From Excoecaria cochinchinensis (lineage: Eukaryota > Streptophyta > Magnoliopsida > Malpighiales > Euphorbiaceae): DNA of 64,000 bases. Positions 1 to 10,511 of this stretch are shown piece after piece. The notes below the pieces were generated by a model. It had not been told where the DNA came from and made no database searches. It worked only from the letters and a program-made list of their open reading frames with translations. The stretch covers positions 3,708,001 to 3,772,000 of the forward strand of contig CANTUQ010000055.1 in the NCBI GenBank assembly GCA_947683425.1. The letters are read 5' to 3'. Positions within the stretch are counted from its first letter, which is position 1, and the number at the start of each line of letters is the position of its first letter. Made by a program: the position numbers and the translations under genes.

Positions 1-255
1 GTGGCAATGAAATCTATTGCCACCGTGAGGTCTTCATTTTTAGCTCCTGTCCATGATAAATTTATGTCACGATGGCAATGAAATTTGTTGCCACCGTGAG
101 GTACCTTCTCAACTTGCATTCTGTTTGATGGATCTCTATGTCACGGTCACAATGAGTTTTGTTATGACAGTGACCCATGTAAGTCAGCTCCTGTTTCCAA
201 TTCCTTTTTATGTCACAGTCACAACCAATTTGGTTGTGACCGTGAGGTACTTAGA
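1..255. repeat. Four imperfect inverted repeats of the TCACGGTGRCAA word
   Basis: Units lie at about 1-35, 67-105, 139-178 and 209-250. Each pairs a left arm such as TCACAGTCACAACCAA with a right arm TTGGTTGTGACCGTGA across a very short loop and with a single mismatch. The spacing between units is about 70 bases. The same word returns as a perfect inverted repeat at 5765-5805 in the same element. Confidence 0.8.
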
Positions 256-2540
256 ACCAAACCTGCAAAGACAAATCAAACTCCATCAAAAAGCTATCTA
301 TAATGCATCAAAACTCCAATTTGACTAAGATTAGCAAAATTAACCTAAAGGAAACATAACATGACAAAAAGACACAACTAAACACCCAAAAATCATACGA
401 AAACACTATCAAAACTAAGTACTATATTAAAGTTATCACCAAAGGCCAAAACAGAATTTTTATCATTTAAAAACAAAACTTTTAGATACAATATTAGGAA
501 CAAAAATCAACTCGAATGCACGAATGCATTCATGGCTTTTCACTTAAACCTCAAGAAACACCATATGCCTCTTCTTACGTACCAAACCTTACTAAAAGGT
601 CATCTCCGCTAACTTGGACAAGACAAAACAAAGAATCAAAAGGTCTTACATTTTGGTTGTAACGTTAGGCTTAGGTAGATTAGCTAACAAAGGAAGATCA
701 AATCACTAGAGAAAAATGGCCACTACCTAAACAAAACTACAATCACCCAACTAGACTAGAGAATATTCCCAACCCAATTACATACCATCTAAACACATTT
801 GCTCTTAAAGACACCTTAACTCATCAAACTTAGCTCAAAATAATAAATGCCATATAATATTCAATATTGATCATCACAAGGCACTAGTTCAAGTTTTATT
901 AACTTTTGTACCCCAAACTCACATTTTGGTCAGTTAGCTAGGAAAAATTTGCAGTGCTTCTTCTTCTTTTTCAATTTTTTTTTTAAGAAGCATAAAAACC
1001 AACTAGCCATTAACAATTTATGAAGTACTAAATTAATCCAAAAATCTCAACAAGAACTAAAATTGAGCTCTAATTTTGAAAAGACCAATAAACAACTTTA
1101 ATCACATACCTTCTTGTTAACCCCAAACTCATTTTTTTAAATGGGCTCAACTCTCCATTACACACACCAATCAATCTTCAAACAAAAATTACACTAAAAA
1201 TTGACAAAAACTAAACTCCCTTTCACCAAAAATACAAACCCATCCTTACTAGAGTGGCCACTCTTCAAAGGGGAGGCAAAAATCATTTAAGGCTAAAGGT
1301 AGTTTTAATATGTGTAACAATAAAATAAGCATGCATTTAGCATACTAAAATAATAGGCTCAACGGGCTAACAAGAGACTATGAAATTGTGGTAGGAAAAG
1401 TCATTTAAACTAGCTAATCAAAGAAGGATTGTCTAAATCATTTTCTAAGTTATGCCTCATCTAGGAGTCGCTTCGATGGGTAATTAGAAAGGCTCTAGTG
1501 CTCTTAGTGAGTTTTCATCTAATCCCCTAATTGTATCTAGATTTTTCTCAAATTTTAAAAACAGGCCCAAAGTGCTCAAAATTTAAAAATTGCAAAGTAT
1601 AATCAAGGTTTTTATGCAGTCCAGCAAATAAAGATACAAACAGGACTATTTCTCACTCAACTTAAAATTGAATGAAACACAAATTTCTAAAACTAAGGTC
1701 AAAATTATTCACAATTGAGAACTACTAGGACGAAATAAAAATTTAAATCAAGGTTAAATCAATAAGAACAACCATAACAATATCCAGATAAAAACTTGGC
1801 ATAAACACACCACAAACAAAACAAAAAATAATTAAAAACTACTAAAAATTTAAAAAGTTACCCTAAAGATATAAAAAAAAAACACAACAAACTAAAAAGA
1901 CACAATAAAATGGAACTGGTTTTGGTTTAAAGAATTAAAATGGTACTCCACCCCAAACTCAAAATGTTGCACTGTCCTCAGTGCAAGAAAGTGAAGCACA
2001 AAAAGACTTTCTTAAAAAAATTTCCCCATGCTGCGCAAAAGCTCATTGCAATTTAAAATTAATTGCAATCATCTCAAAAATGGCTAACATAAAATAATTA
2101 CTGTGCAAAACTAAAACCATACAAAATTCCTGCATGCCACCTGTACAAAATGAAGAAACTCAAAACCTGTGCAAAAATCCAATAATCACTGTGTAAAATG
2201 AAATACTCTGAAATCTATGAGATTCATAGCCAACACATAAAATAAGTCTATCCTATCACACGGCATTGGCTCAGCCTCACAATTTCAAAAATAAAACAAA
2301 ATAAATAAAATCATACATTACCTGACTACATCAATTTCATTAACTACAAAATAAATAGATTACAAAATCTTTTATGAAAGAATCACTTCCTAAAAGATAT
2401 ACAATATATCAATGTGGTGGTCGTCTCAAATGTGGAGGAAATACAGTGGAAACAGGTGTAAAAAATCCACGAATCTCACTGCTCAACCTGTCCAACTGTG
2501 CAATAATCCTCTGCTGAAAGGCTCCCAAGAATGCGTCTCT
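1..2540 (-). other. Non-coding 3' region of the Athila-type element
   Basis: This is A/T-rich sequence without a supported gene. Bases 1-260 hold four imperfect inverted repeats based on the word TCACGGTGRCAA. Bases 2000-2230 repeat the word TGTGCAAAA several times. The 91-codon plus-strand frame at 53-328 runs through the inverted repeats and looks accidental. Confidence 0.6.
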
Positions 2541-2804
2541 CTACTCAGCTCCTAGGACCATATCTCGGCGCACCTGCTCCATCTGAGTCTCAATGGAAGA
2601 CAAATGCTCCCAAGCTCTCTGCACTGACAGGTCCATGCCAGAGATCAACTGGTCACTCTGAAAGATAGCTGCTCTGACCTCCGCCAATCCTCTGCTCAAC
2701 TCATCCAATCTCTCCCACACCCTCTCCTGGAAGACTGCCTGCTCCCTCCTCGACTCACTAAAAGAAGTCTGAAGCATGCTGATAGAAGTCTCAAACTACA
2801 TCAT
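2541..2804 (-). pseudogene. Coiled-coil extension of the ORF1-like frame after two stops
   Basis: Directly below the ORF1 stop at 2805 the same reading frame continues after a second stop. It gives about 80 more codons rich in Glu, Gln, Arg and Leu (SESRREQAVFQERVWERLDE) that look like a coiled coil, ending at a stop at 2541. The shared frame suggests that the original protein was longer and that two nonsense changes cut it. Stop-codon readthrough is an alternative I cannot exclude. Confidence 0.5.
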
Positions 2805-3944
2805 TCATGCTGTCATAGACCGCATCTCTGAAATCAAAGTCTGGACCATCGAAGCATCAAAATATGGAGCTGAGGGTGGAGGGGCTATGGAAGAAGACGG
2901 CTCATCATGCCCCTGAGCATAGCGGTTTATATCTGGAGGGGAGAATGGAATGTCACTCCTCTGTCTCACCCTCTTACTCGAAGTAGTGGTTGTCGCTCTC
3001 TGTGGCTGAGGTGGTGGTGGAGCATCAATATCGGTATCAACTGGCTGGTGGCCACCATCATCAGAATCGTCCTCTCTATCATCACAAGAGTTATGGGCAT
3101 TTATCTCCTCCGCTCTCCTAAGTCTATATTCACTCTCGGAAGAAGGATCCTCTATAGCAATCCTACACCTGAGTACTACCTCCTTATCAATCAAGTACGA
3201 TGACCTCAATGCTGGTCCAATGTCAGGAGTAGGCAGATGTAGGGCTCTCATGATCAAGGTGATCAATCCACCAATCCCGATCCTCTTCCCTGAAATAGCG
3301 GTGGCTCTCTTCAGTTGCTTACACAACCAAGGTACGGCATTAACTTGGATGCCGGCCTCCATAGCATAAAGAAAAGATAAGTTTGGTGTGGTCACATTGC
3401 TAGGACACCCTGGTCGCATGAACACTGAAGAAGTCATCACTCTATGCAAGTACTGATAGACTGGAGAGCGGAGCTTTGTTGACTTTGTGTTTCTTGCATG
3501 AAAGTCCATATTGGGCTTCCCGATAATAGCCCAATGTGCAACTGAATCACCCACAATGTGCACCTCTCCATCCACTGGCAACCTCAAGTATCTAGCCAGG
3601 TCAGAAATTGATAGAAAATAAGGAGTATTGTTGACTCTAAACTGAATGGTATTTACATTATCCTTAGATAACCTTGGAGAGTACTGAAAAGTACTAAGAA
3701 ACTCCAAGGTTATCGTAGGATGAGTTGGACCATTCAGAGAAAAGAACTCCTCCCACCCAATGTTCCTTAGCAAAGATAATACCCTCTCTTGAATGCCCGG
3801 GTCAATGAGTGTCTTCATACTCATAAACCTACTAGAAATAATAATCTTTGCAACCAGCTTATTGAACAAAGTGCGCTGTGCTGGAGTTAGCCAATAAGGA
3901 GGCGGAATGGGCGCTGATGGTTGCTTATCTCTGTTACGAACCAT
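2805..3944 (-). CDS. Athila ORF1-like retrotransposon protein
   Basis: The frame is open from 4040. The ATG at 3944 (MVRNRDKQPSAPIPP) looks the best start because the upstream 32 codons are hydrophobic and low in complexity. About 379 residues follow. Residues 40-115 contain a block (IGWEEFF, TLEFLSTF, IQFRVNN) that resembles the Arabidopsis Athila ORF1 family as I remember it. The C-terminal third is a disordered acidic and proline-rich stretch with PPPPQPQ. Athila ORF1-like proteins occur in plant gypsy elements and have no established biochemical activity. The intact frame contrasts with the absence of pol. It lies about 2.2 kb downstream of the coiled-coil ORF. Confidence 0.7.
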   Translation of the reverse strand: MVRNRDKQPSAPIPPPYWLTPAQRTLFNKLVAKIIISSRFMSMKTLIDPGIQERVLSLLRNIGWEEFFSLNGPTHPTITLEFLSTFQYSPRLSKDNVNTIQFRVNNTPYFLSISDLARYLRLPVDGEVHIVGDSVAHWAIIGKPNMDFHARNTKSTKLRSPVYQYLHRVMTSSVFMRPGCPSNVTTPNLSFLYAMEAGIQVNAVPWLCKQLKRATAISGKRIGIGGLITLIMRALHLPTPDIGPALRSSYLIDKEVVLRCRIAIEDPSSESEYRLRRAEEINAHNSCDDREDDSDDGGHQPVDTDIDAPPPPQPQRATTTTSSKRVRQRSDIPFSPPDINRYAQGHDEPSSSIAPPPSAPYFDASMVQTLISEMRSMTA

Positions 3945-5609
3945 GGTTCCTAAAAAAGAAAGTATAAACTTTATCCAAAACATTCTTAGTTTCATTAAGT
4001 GCAAACCACATATATGGCTAGATTGAAAGAATAATAACAAAACTCACCATAACTTCACAACAGAAATTTGCAAAATAAATAAAATTTTCTAGCTAATGAA
4101 GGTGCAAAATATGGACAGTTAAGCATAAGGCAAAAGTATAAACAAAATGAAGTAAAAAATCAATGCACAAGTTTAATCACAATTGGAAGATTGCGCAAGT
4201 CAGAATTTAAACAAATTAAAAATGAAAAGCACAAGGTGGGGAATAAAAAAAAGTACAAGTAATTAACCCCTGAAGTGTATATGACAAAAATAATATAAAT
4301 GCAATTTAATGGAAAATAAGAGAGAAATGCAAAGTTTACTTAATCACTGCGTCATTCACAGCAAAAATATATAGGAAAAATTCAAAGTTGCATGTAAATA
4401 AGAATGTGAAAAATTGGCATCCAAAATAACTCATCCTAATCCCATCAAGTCGGGAACTAGCAAACATGCATTTGTCTCAATTCAATCAAGCACAATATCA
4501 TGCATTTAAACCACAAAGCTAAAAGCAGCAGTAAATACTTCTAAAACAAAATAAATGCCAAGCAAAATCTCAAGCAATTTAAATTTAACGTGCAAAATTT
4601 TCTTTCCATATTCATAAAATGCATAATGCCCCAATTATCTCAAAATAATTCAGTTTAGAATTCTGCAGCTCAAAATCCCAATATTAGCAAGCCACATTTC
4701 AAGACAAAATGCAGGAACACATCCCATCTGGCACAATGATTATTAAGCTCAAATTTAATTCTAATGGCATCCATCAACTCAACACTGCTATAAGAGCAAT
4801 TAAACAGGAACACAGATATGAAATTAGGTTCAAAATAATTGCTCAATATCAAAATGTTAAGATAAATTCCAACAGTTGAAGGCGCCAAATCAACAGTGAA
4901 TAAACAACCTGATTTATGCAAAATGAATCTGAAAATATCCTCAACAGATCATAGGGACAGAGCTGGGCAGAATAAATTGATAAAAGTGTTGAATTAATCA
5001 CGTGATCAGTCCAAAATTGACATGAATTTCTAATTCAGGCATTTCATCAAATAGCTGGTGAGCATGATTACAACTAGATTTTTAAGCACGATCTTTCAAA
5101 TCCTAAACACCCATTTCTGTCCATGTTGGCCCAAAGAAGCAAAACACATCAAAAATTACAACTAAAACAACAAAATTACCAATTAAGGATCAAGCACAGT
5201 CCACTAAAATGAAAAAATAGAATGCGTAAGAATGAGGAAATTACATACCTGGAACTGTCGAATTGAGCTACTGACTTAAGAAATTTTGGAGATAAATAAC
5301 GGGAAAGAGAGAGAGAGCTCTTAATTCTCAACCCCAAAAATCTGGAATTTTTGCAGACATTTTGGGGAGAAATCAGAATCGGTATAAAAAAAAATAGAAA
5401 TGCAGAAAAACGATGAAAAGAATTCCATTAAGCTCTATGAAAATGCATTAAATCAAAATTACTTGAGGTGAGCTTGGGTTTCCAACGGAGATCAAAGAGA
5501 AAATTTCAAAAAAAAAATATTTAAACTGAAGAATAGGGGGAAACAGAGGAGAAAAGAAAAGAAGAAGAGAGGGAGCAGCGCTGAAATGAAAACATCTTAT
5601 TCTAAAAGG

Positions 5610-5735
5610 GCTGTGCGAAAAGCACAGCTGTGCTTTTGAAAGAAGCACAATCGTGTTTACACAGCCTACGTTTCGGCATTTTTTTTAAACGAAAGCACAG
5701 CTGTGTTGTTGAAAGCACAGCTGTGTCTTCGCGCT
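5610..5735. repeat. CACAGCTGTG palindrome cluster inside the Athila-type element
   Basis: Several copies of CACAGCTGTG-like words, some inside longer palindromes of the form AAGCACAGCTGTGCTTT. The same word is repeated in this element's LTR at 8165-8455. Confidence 0.75.
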
Positions 5736-5764
5736 TTACCTGATGCTACTGCCCTGATGAAATG

Positions 5765-5805
5765 TATCTCACGGTGACAACAATGTTAATTGTCACCGTG
5801 AGATA
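5765..5805. repeat. Perfect 16-bp inverted repeat with 9-base loop
   Basis: The arms TATCTCACGGTGACAA and TTGTCACCGTGAGATA are exact reverse complements around the loop CAATGTTAA. The core word is the same as in the imperfect repeats at 1-255. Confidence 0.9.
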
Positions 5806-6132
5806 ACTGGTAAATTGCTACTGTCCCACATCTGCACTGTACAATTTTGGCCCCAAAATTTTTGAATTCTCTTGTTGTTCTCCCTGTTAAATTCCAAAAC
5901 AATAAACCAAACAAAAACCAATTAAAACAAAAAAATTAAAAATCAACAAATTAAACATGAAAAACAACAAATTAACATTCTAACACACCAAAAATTTAAA
6001 GAATATAATTTTATATAATTGTATATGATAATTTTTTTTTAAAGATTCAAAATAAACAACTAAAAATTAAAAACATAAAACACATATGAATGACATATAA
6101 TTAAATAGGAAAGGTTAAGAAAAAATTCTGGC

Positions 6133-6879
6133 TTATTGAGTCCCAGCTCGACTCATGTTACTCTTGGGTGGATGAGATTGTGAACTAAATAATGGTCTTT
6201 CCGGTTTTTTCTCCTCATTTTCCCCCGTCAGTAGGAGAAAATCATCGAAAGCCACCAAGGTGGGAAATTCCATGTCTTCGATAAAGTACGACTCCACCTT
6301 GGGTTCACTATAAACGAACTCCATCGGCTCTTCCAGCCTAAATAAATCCTTCAAATGGATTGAATCTATTGTTTCCATTTGAGAATCACACAACTCTTGC
6401 TCCTTTGGTGCACTATCCTGCACAGAAAAACTGAAATTAGTTTCCAAATAAACACAAGATTTGTCTTCAACAATGATTGGCTCCTTTTTTTCTTCATGCA
6501 ACCCATCCTCAAAAATTTCAAAATTCTCGATAAGCTCTATAGGTGCATGACTCAATTCAGCACCATCTCTTTCATCAACCGAAGAGACAATTAAAAGCTC
6601 CAACTTGGATTCCAAATTTTGGATCTCCAGTGCTTGACTTCTTAATAGATTTCCTTGAGCCTTGATCCTCTCCTCTTGATAATTGATTATAGCCTGCCAC
6701 TCCCCCTTTTCCGCATGAAATTGCTTCTCTCTGTAATATATGTAATCTAGAAAACTTATGATTTTGGCGGAGTTAGACTTTTGTGTTTCCCATTGAGAGT
6801 AAGGATCTTCAAAGGACGGTGAATAGGTGTCTAGTGAAGTTGAATACAATTGTTGTAACTCTTGCATCTCCCTCCTCAT
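6133..6879 (-). CDS. Coiled-coil ORF at the gag position of the Athila-type element, unknown function
   Basis: An intact frame of 248 codons lies about 175 bases downstream of the primer site, where gag is expected. I do not recognise a family. Residues roughly 55-100 are rich in Glu, Gln, Lys and Leu with heptad-like spacing (EERIKAQGNLLRSQALEIQN), which suggests a coiled coil. The middle and C-terminal parts are very acidic. There is no CCHC knuckle, protease motif or signal peptide. It could be a diverged or replaced gag, or a captured cellular fragment. The uninterrupted frame inside non-coding retroelement DNA supports a real ORF. Confidence 0.6.
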   Translation of the reverse strand: MRREMQELQQLYSTSLDTYSPSFEDPYSQWETQKSNSAKIISFLDYIYYREKQFHAEKGEWQAIINYQEERIKAQGNLLRSQALEIQNLESKLELLIVSSVDERDGAELSHAPIELIENFEIFEDGLHEEKKEPIIVEDKSCVYLETNFSFSVQDSAPKEQELCDSQMETIDSIHLKDLFRLEEPMEFVYSEPKVESYFIEDMEFPTLVAFDDFLLLTGENEEKKPERPLFSSQSHPPKSNMSRAGTQ

Positions 6880-7054
6880 ATCGTTTACTTGAGCTCACAA
6901 AAGGACCAACTCATAATCTTGAACACTATCTTGCATCATTTTGAAAAGACCTCAAAATTTTCCTGCAAAGATAAACACCAAATTAAAACAAAGAAAAAAA
7001 ATAAAAATCTCAAACTAACTCAACTAAAGATATAAAACAAACAACACCGGTTTT

Positions 7055-7072
7055 TCCCCGGCAACGGCGCCA
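7055..7072 (-). other. Primer binding site, tRNA-Asp type
   Basis: The minus strand reads TGGCGCCGTTGCCGGGGA, seven bases inside the LTR. This is the primer-site sequence I know from Athila-type elements, matching the 3' end of a plant tRNA-Asp. It fixes the element orientation and the LTR edge. Confidence 0.92.
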
Positions 7073-7079
7073 AAAAACT

Positions 7080-8687
7080 TGATCGGTGCTCGGCAAGTGT
7101 ACCGAATCGACAAGTAATAAAGTGGGGGTATAGTTAGGACCCCGAGTTATCGTACCCAACGGAAAAAGGATTGTCACGTTAAATATCTATAGATGAGTGA
7201 ATTTGAGATATCCCCGGTTTGTTTGGTGGAGAAAACCAAGCTAAGCAAGAAAATAAATTAACAATTAAATATAAAATTGTTCATCAAGAAATTACTCAAG
7301 AATGAAATTAAATGCTTAGGAAATTCTATCCTTATAAATGTAATTGGAAATTGGTAAAACAAACAATATAAACATGAAATTCTGGACAACCCAACTAAAC
7401 CCAAGCTTCCCAAACGGAGTCAGCCACTCTAATTATATGACATCTCAAACCGGAGTCAGCCACATAACTAGCCTAAGCACGGGTCTAAAATCCTAAGTTC
7501 GGTTTATTTTCCCAATATGGAGTCAAATAACCAAAAACTCAAATATTTCACTCCTCACTATAATTTTAAATTATAAAATTCTGTACTTCTAGATTCCTAA
7601 ATGGAGTCGTCTAAAAGATACACCAAAATTGATAGAAAACTGAGCATAAACAAATTAAAACAAAAATCAGATTTGAAATCAATCATCATTTCGGACTGAA
7701 TCATAACCAAACCCAATGATCATTATAAATGCAGAAAATATAACGAGAGAAATAAAAGAAATCATGAAAATATTAATTAAATCCAAATATCCAAAATACA
7801 AATATGATTCAAGAACTCCTAAGCATGAATAATTACTCTAACATCAAGAATATAAAGATAAAATATGGAAAATTAAAGTTTAGAATACACCCTTGATGAG
7901 AGAGAAAATAGATCTTGAAGCTCTTGTTCTTCAACCTTGGAATCCACTTGAGTCCCCAAAAATATAAATCTAAGCTAAATTGATTTAAATTATTTAAGAA
8001 TAAAATTGCAATTCAAAATAAAATCTAAACTAAAATAGCATATTAAAATAAAAATTAAAACCTAAAATAAAATGAAAATAATGCTGGAAACTAAAAGAAA
8101 AATCAAAACTAAGTCTAACTCTCCCTTTCAAGATGAACGGTGCTTTGATTTTATAACCAGAAGAAAAGCACAGCTGTGCTTTAGTAAAGAACAGTTGTGT
8201 CCTGAGTAAGTAGCACTTTTAGGGTTGCGTCGTGTGCGCGATCTGGTGGGAAAAGGCGCAGCATAGCTGTGATTCTCGCATAAGAACAGCTATGCTTTTG
8301 GGTGAAAAAATATGTGTCGCTGTCCTCGTGCGCGTGCCTTGCTGCGTAACACAGTTGTGCCTTGTGTAACAGCACAGCTGTGCTTTCGGTGACTCTCGTA
8401 ACACGGGACTGGATAAAACACAGCTGTGTTATTTGAAAACACAGCTGTGCTTTCTAGGCAGAATTGCTTTTCCATCACCATTTGCTCCTAAAATCAACCC
8501 GAACTTTCAATTTAGCTCCGGATTAAAATAAAACGCCTGAAAATATCCCAAAACTTTTTAAAAATTATAAAAACATAATAAACTAATAAAATGACAAAAA
8601 CTAATTAATTAAGATTAAAAATAAATAAATAAACACATAATTATGCAAAGAATTAAACTAAAATATTAATATAATTGCAACTTATCA
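7080..8687 (-). repeat. 5' LTR of the Athila-type element
   Basis: On the minus strand the LTR begins TGATAAGTTGCAA and ends GCACCGATCA, with terminal TGAT/ATCA inverted repeats typical of Athila LTRs, and is followed after 7 bases by the primer binding site. Length is about 1.6 kb. It contains a cluster of CACAGCTGTG words at 8165-8455. Open frames of about 60 codons in that cluster (8181-8481) are by-products of the repeats. Confidence 0.85.
8165..8455. repeat. CACAGCTGTG palindrome cluster inside the Athila-type LTR
   Basis: At least six intact or near-intact copies of the palindromic word CACAGCTGTG, often with AAG or CTT flanks. They occupy the only GC-rich stretch of an otherwise A/T-rich LTR. 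Confidence 0.8.
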
Positions 8688-9071
8688 GCAGCCAACCTTC
8701 TTGGCTTATAAAGCCAAGAAGAAGCTTCCTCCCAAGTCTAGAGTTGTTAAGTGTCCTAGCATGATTGGTTCCCCTTGTCTTCTTGCTATTTAATCCTTCT
8801 TCTTATTTGATTTCATATATTTAACTATTGATTAATTATATTTATTCATATGCACATTTAACTTCTTAAATAATGCAATTTAATCCGCATATTTATCCAA
8901 TTAAGTCCTCACATGTAAATTACTAAATTAACCTCTTCAATTAGATTAATTCCCAACAAACAAATTAAATCCAATTATATATATTAACTTATAAACACAA
9001 TTATTCTCATTTATCCTTAAATATATTCCCGAACATGTCCAAACTACTAGGGTGCAAATTGGGGCATTACA
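8688..9071 (-). repeat. First 384 bases of the H1 3' LTR
   Basis: On the minus strand the LTR starts TGTAATGCCCC directly after a polypurine tract. It is cut at 8688 by the Athila-type insertion; the remainder must lie left of the window. A TATA-like box lies near the cut. Confidence 0.8.
8700..8718 (-). promoter_or_regulatory. TATA box within a palindrome, H1 LTR promoter
   Basis: The minus strand reads CTTGGCTTTATAAGCCAAG: a TTTATAAG TATA box enclosed in perfect 8-bp arms with three central bases, about 355-370 bases into the LTR. That is a plausible U3 promoter position. Confidence 0.55.
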
Positions 9072-9090
9072 ATTCTCTCCCTTTTAAAAG
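9072..9090 (-). other. Polypurine tract of H1
   Basis: The minus strand reads CTTTTAAAAGGGAGAGAAT immediately before the TGTAATGCCCC LTR start. This primes plus-strand DNA synthesis in this class of element. Confidence 0.75.
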
Positions 9091-10094
9091 AATTTCGTCC
9101 TTGAAATTCATATCTGTATTGAATAACTGGGGGTACTGAGCTTCCATTGCAGCTTCTGGTTCCTAAGTTGCTTCTTTCATACCATGGTGCTGCCAAAGCA
9201 CTTTCACTAAGGGAATTTATTTATTCCGAAGTTGTCTTACTTCTCGGCCTAGAATAGTTTTAGCCTCTTCATCATAAGAAAAATCTAGTTGAACCCGAAT
9301 ATCCTGTATTGGAAGAATATGCAACTCATTTGAACGATAACTTTGGAACACAGATACATGAAACACATCATAAAGCTTAGCCAATTCTGGTGGAAGAGCC
9401 AAACGGTATGAAACTGGACTGATTCTTTCCAATATTTCATACGGACCAATGAACCGTGGACTAAGTTTTCCTTTCTTTCCAAAATAAAGTACCTTACGCC
9501 ATGGAGATACCTTTAGGAATACTTTCTCCCTGCTTTCATACTCAATATCTTTTCTCTTCAAGTCAGCGTATGATTTTTGTTGGTCACTGGCAGTTTTTAA
9601 CCGTTGTTGAATTAATTTAACTTTTTCTTCCGTGTCCATCACAACATCTAGCCCAATTACTTTATGCTCATCTAATTCAGTCCAACATACTGGAGTTCTA
9701 CACTTCCTGCCGTATAGTGCTTCATATGGGGCCATTACAATACTCGACTGATAACTGTTATTATGGGCAAATTCCTTCAAAGGAATGTACCTATCCCAAC
9801 TACCAGAAAAGTATAATACACATCCCCGTACTATGTCTTCCAGAATTTGTATCACTCTTTCAGACTGACCATCAGTCTACGAATGGAATGCTGTGCTAAA
9901 ATGGAGTCGGGTGCCTAAAACTAACTGTAATTCTTTCCAAAACCTGAATGTAAATCGAGGATCTCGATCAGACACAATGGATATCGAAATACCATACAAC
10001 CAAACAATCTCATTTACATATAAACCTGCTAACAGATCTATATAACAATCAACTCGGACCTTTAAGAAATGAGTTTATTTAGTAAGTTTGTTAA
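9090..10094 (-). pseudogene. Integrase core C-terminal part and chromodomain of H1
   Basis: The minus-strand frame shows SDRDPRFT with the second catalytic Asp, then TDGQSERVIQ with the Glu of the D,D,E triad, then the GPYEILERI and YDVFHVS blocks of the gypsy integrase C-terminus. A chromodomain-like stretch with VKVLWQHHG and EPEAAMEAQYP follows. In-frame stops occur near the start (KLTK then stop), before TDGQ, at 9217 before IPLVKVLW, and inside the chromodomain where a Trp is expected. The longest clean piece is 9217-9855. A chromodomain at the integrase end is diagnostic of chromoviruses and is thought to direct insertion to heterochromatin. Confidence 0.88.
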
Positions 10095-10475
10095 CGTAAC
10101 ACCCCAATACCCCTTGGGAGGATATCAGAGTGCTACGCAGAGACCAAAGCTCAAACACGTACATCTACATGCTGACATAACGAAGCTAAAATAAAAACGG
10201 AGGAAAAATAAAACATATCATAAAGGAAACAACTTAACTTTAATTACACTTCATAAAGAATCCATAATAATTACAAAACTGATCTTATAATATTTACATA
10301 TACATATACTGAAATATTTATATACAAAACCTTTACATTAACTTAAACATAATATCTCTTACAAATACATATACATGACTATACAAAATATAATAACAAA
10401 AATACGAAGAGCTATAACTGACTCCTAGTGGCCCTGACCTGCAGATGTCCAACTCCAAAACGATCCTGCCACCTA

Positions 10476-10511
10476 CACGGGAAAACGCTCGTGCTAAGCG
10501 ATAACGCTTAG
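10476..10511 (-). repeat. Abutting double hairpin, solo LTR S
   Basis: The sense strand reads CTAAGCG-TTAT-CGCTTAG then CACGAG-CGTTTT-CCCGTG. The first stem is perfect; the second has one A-C mismatch and a 6-base loop. Same flanking words as in T1. Confidence 0.85.

Larger units (their letters stand above)
4041..6132 (-). other. Non-coding spacer between the two Athila-type ORFs
   Basis: About 2.1 kb, A/T-rich, in the interval where pol would be expected; no pol motif is visible. It contains a purine/pyrimidine stretch (5290-5600), a cluster of CACAGCTGTG words (5610-5730) and a perfect hairpin (5765-5805). Confidence 0.6.
1..8687 (-). mobile_element. Athila-type LTR retrotransposon without pol, 3' end outside window
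   Basis: Read on the minus strand, the element has a 5' LTR (7080-8687), a primer binding site of the tRNA-Asp type (7055-7072), a coiled-coil ORF (6133-6879), a long non-coding spacer, an Athila ORF1-like ORF (2805-3944) and more than 2.5 kb of non-coding 3' region. The 3' LTR lies beyond base 1. No protease, reverse transcriptase, RNase H or integrase motif is seen, so this is a non-autonomous derivative that would need enzymes in trans. Its outer edge at 8687/8688 interrupts the LTR of the Tekay element H1. The lineage call rests on the primer site, the LTR ends and the ORF1-like protein. Confidence 0.8.

Noticed and set aside
2805..3944. Envelope protein for the Athila-type element
   Set aside because: Athila elements can carry an env-like ORF, but this one shows no signal peptide or transmembrane segment after the likely start and matches the ORF1-like family better.
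7055..7072. Possible tRNA gene fragments at the primer sites (also 17263, 24057, 33753, 46094)
   Set aside because: Only 18-19 bases matching tRNA 3' ends, each directly inside an LTR; they are primer binding sites.
8181..8481. Three overlapping minus-strand frames in the Athila-type LTR
   Set aside because: They follow the CACAGCTGTG repeat cluster in several frames and have no homology.
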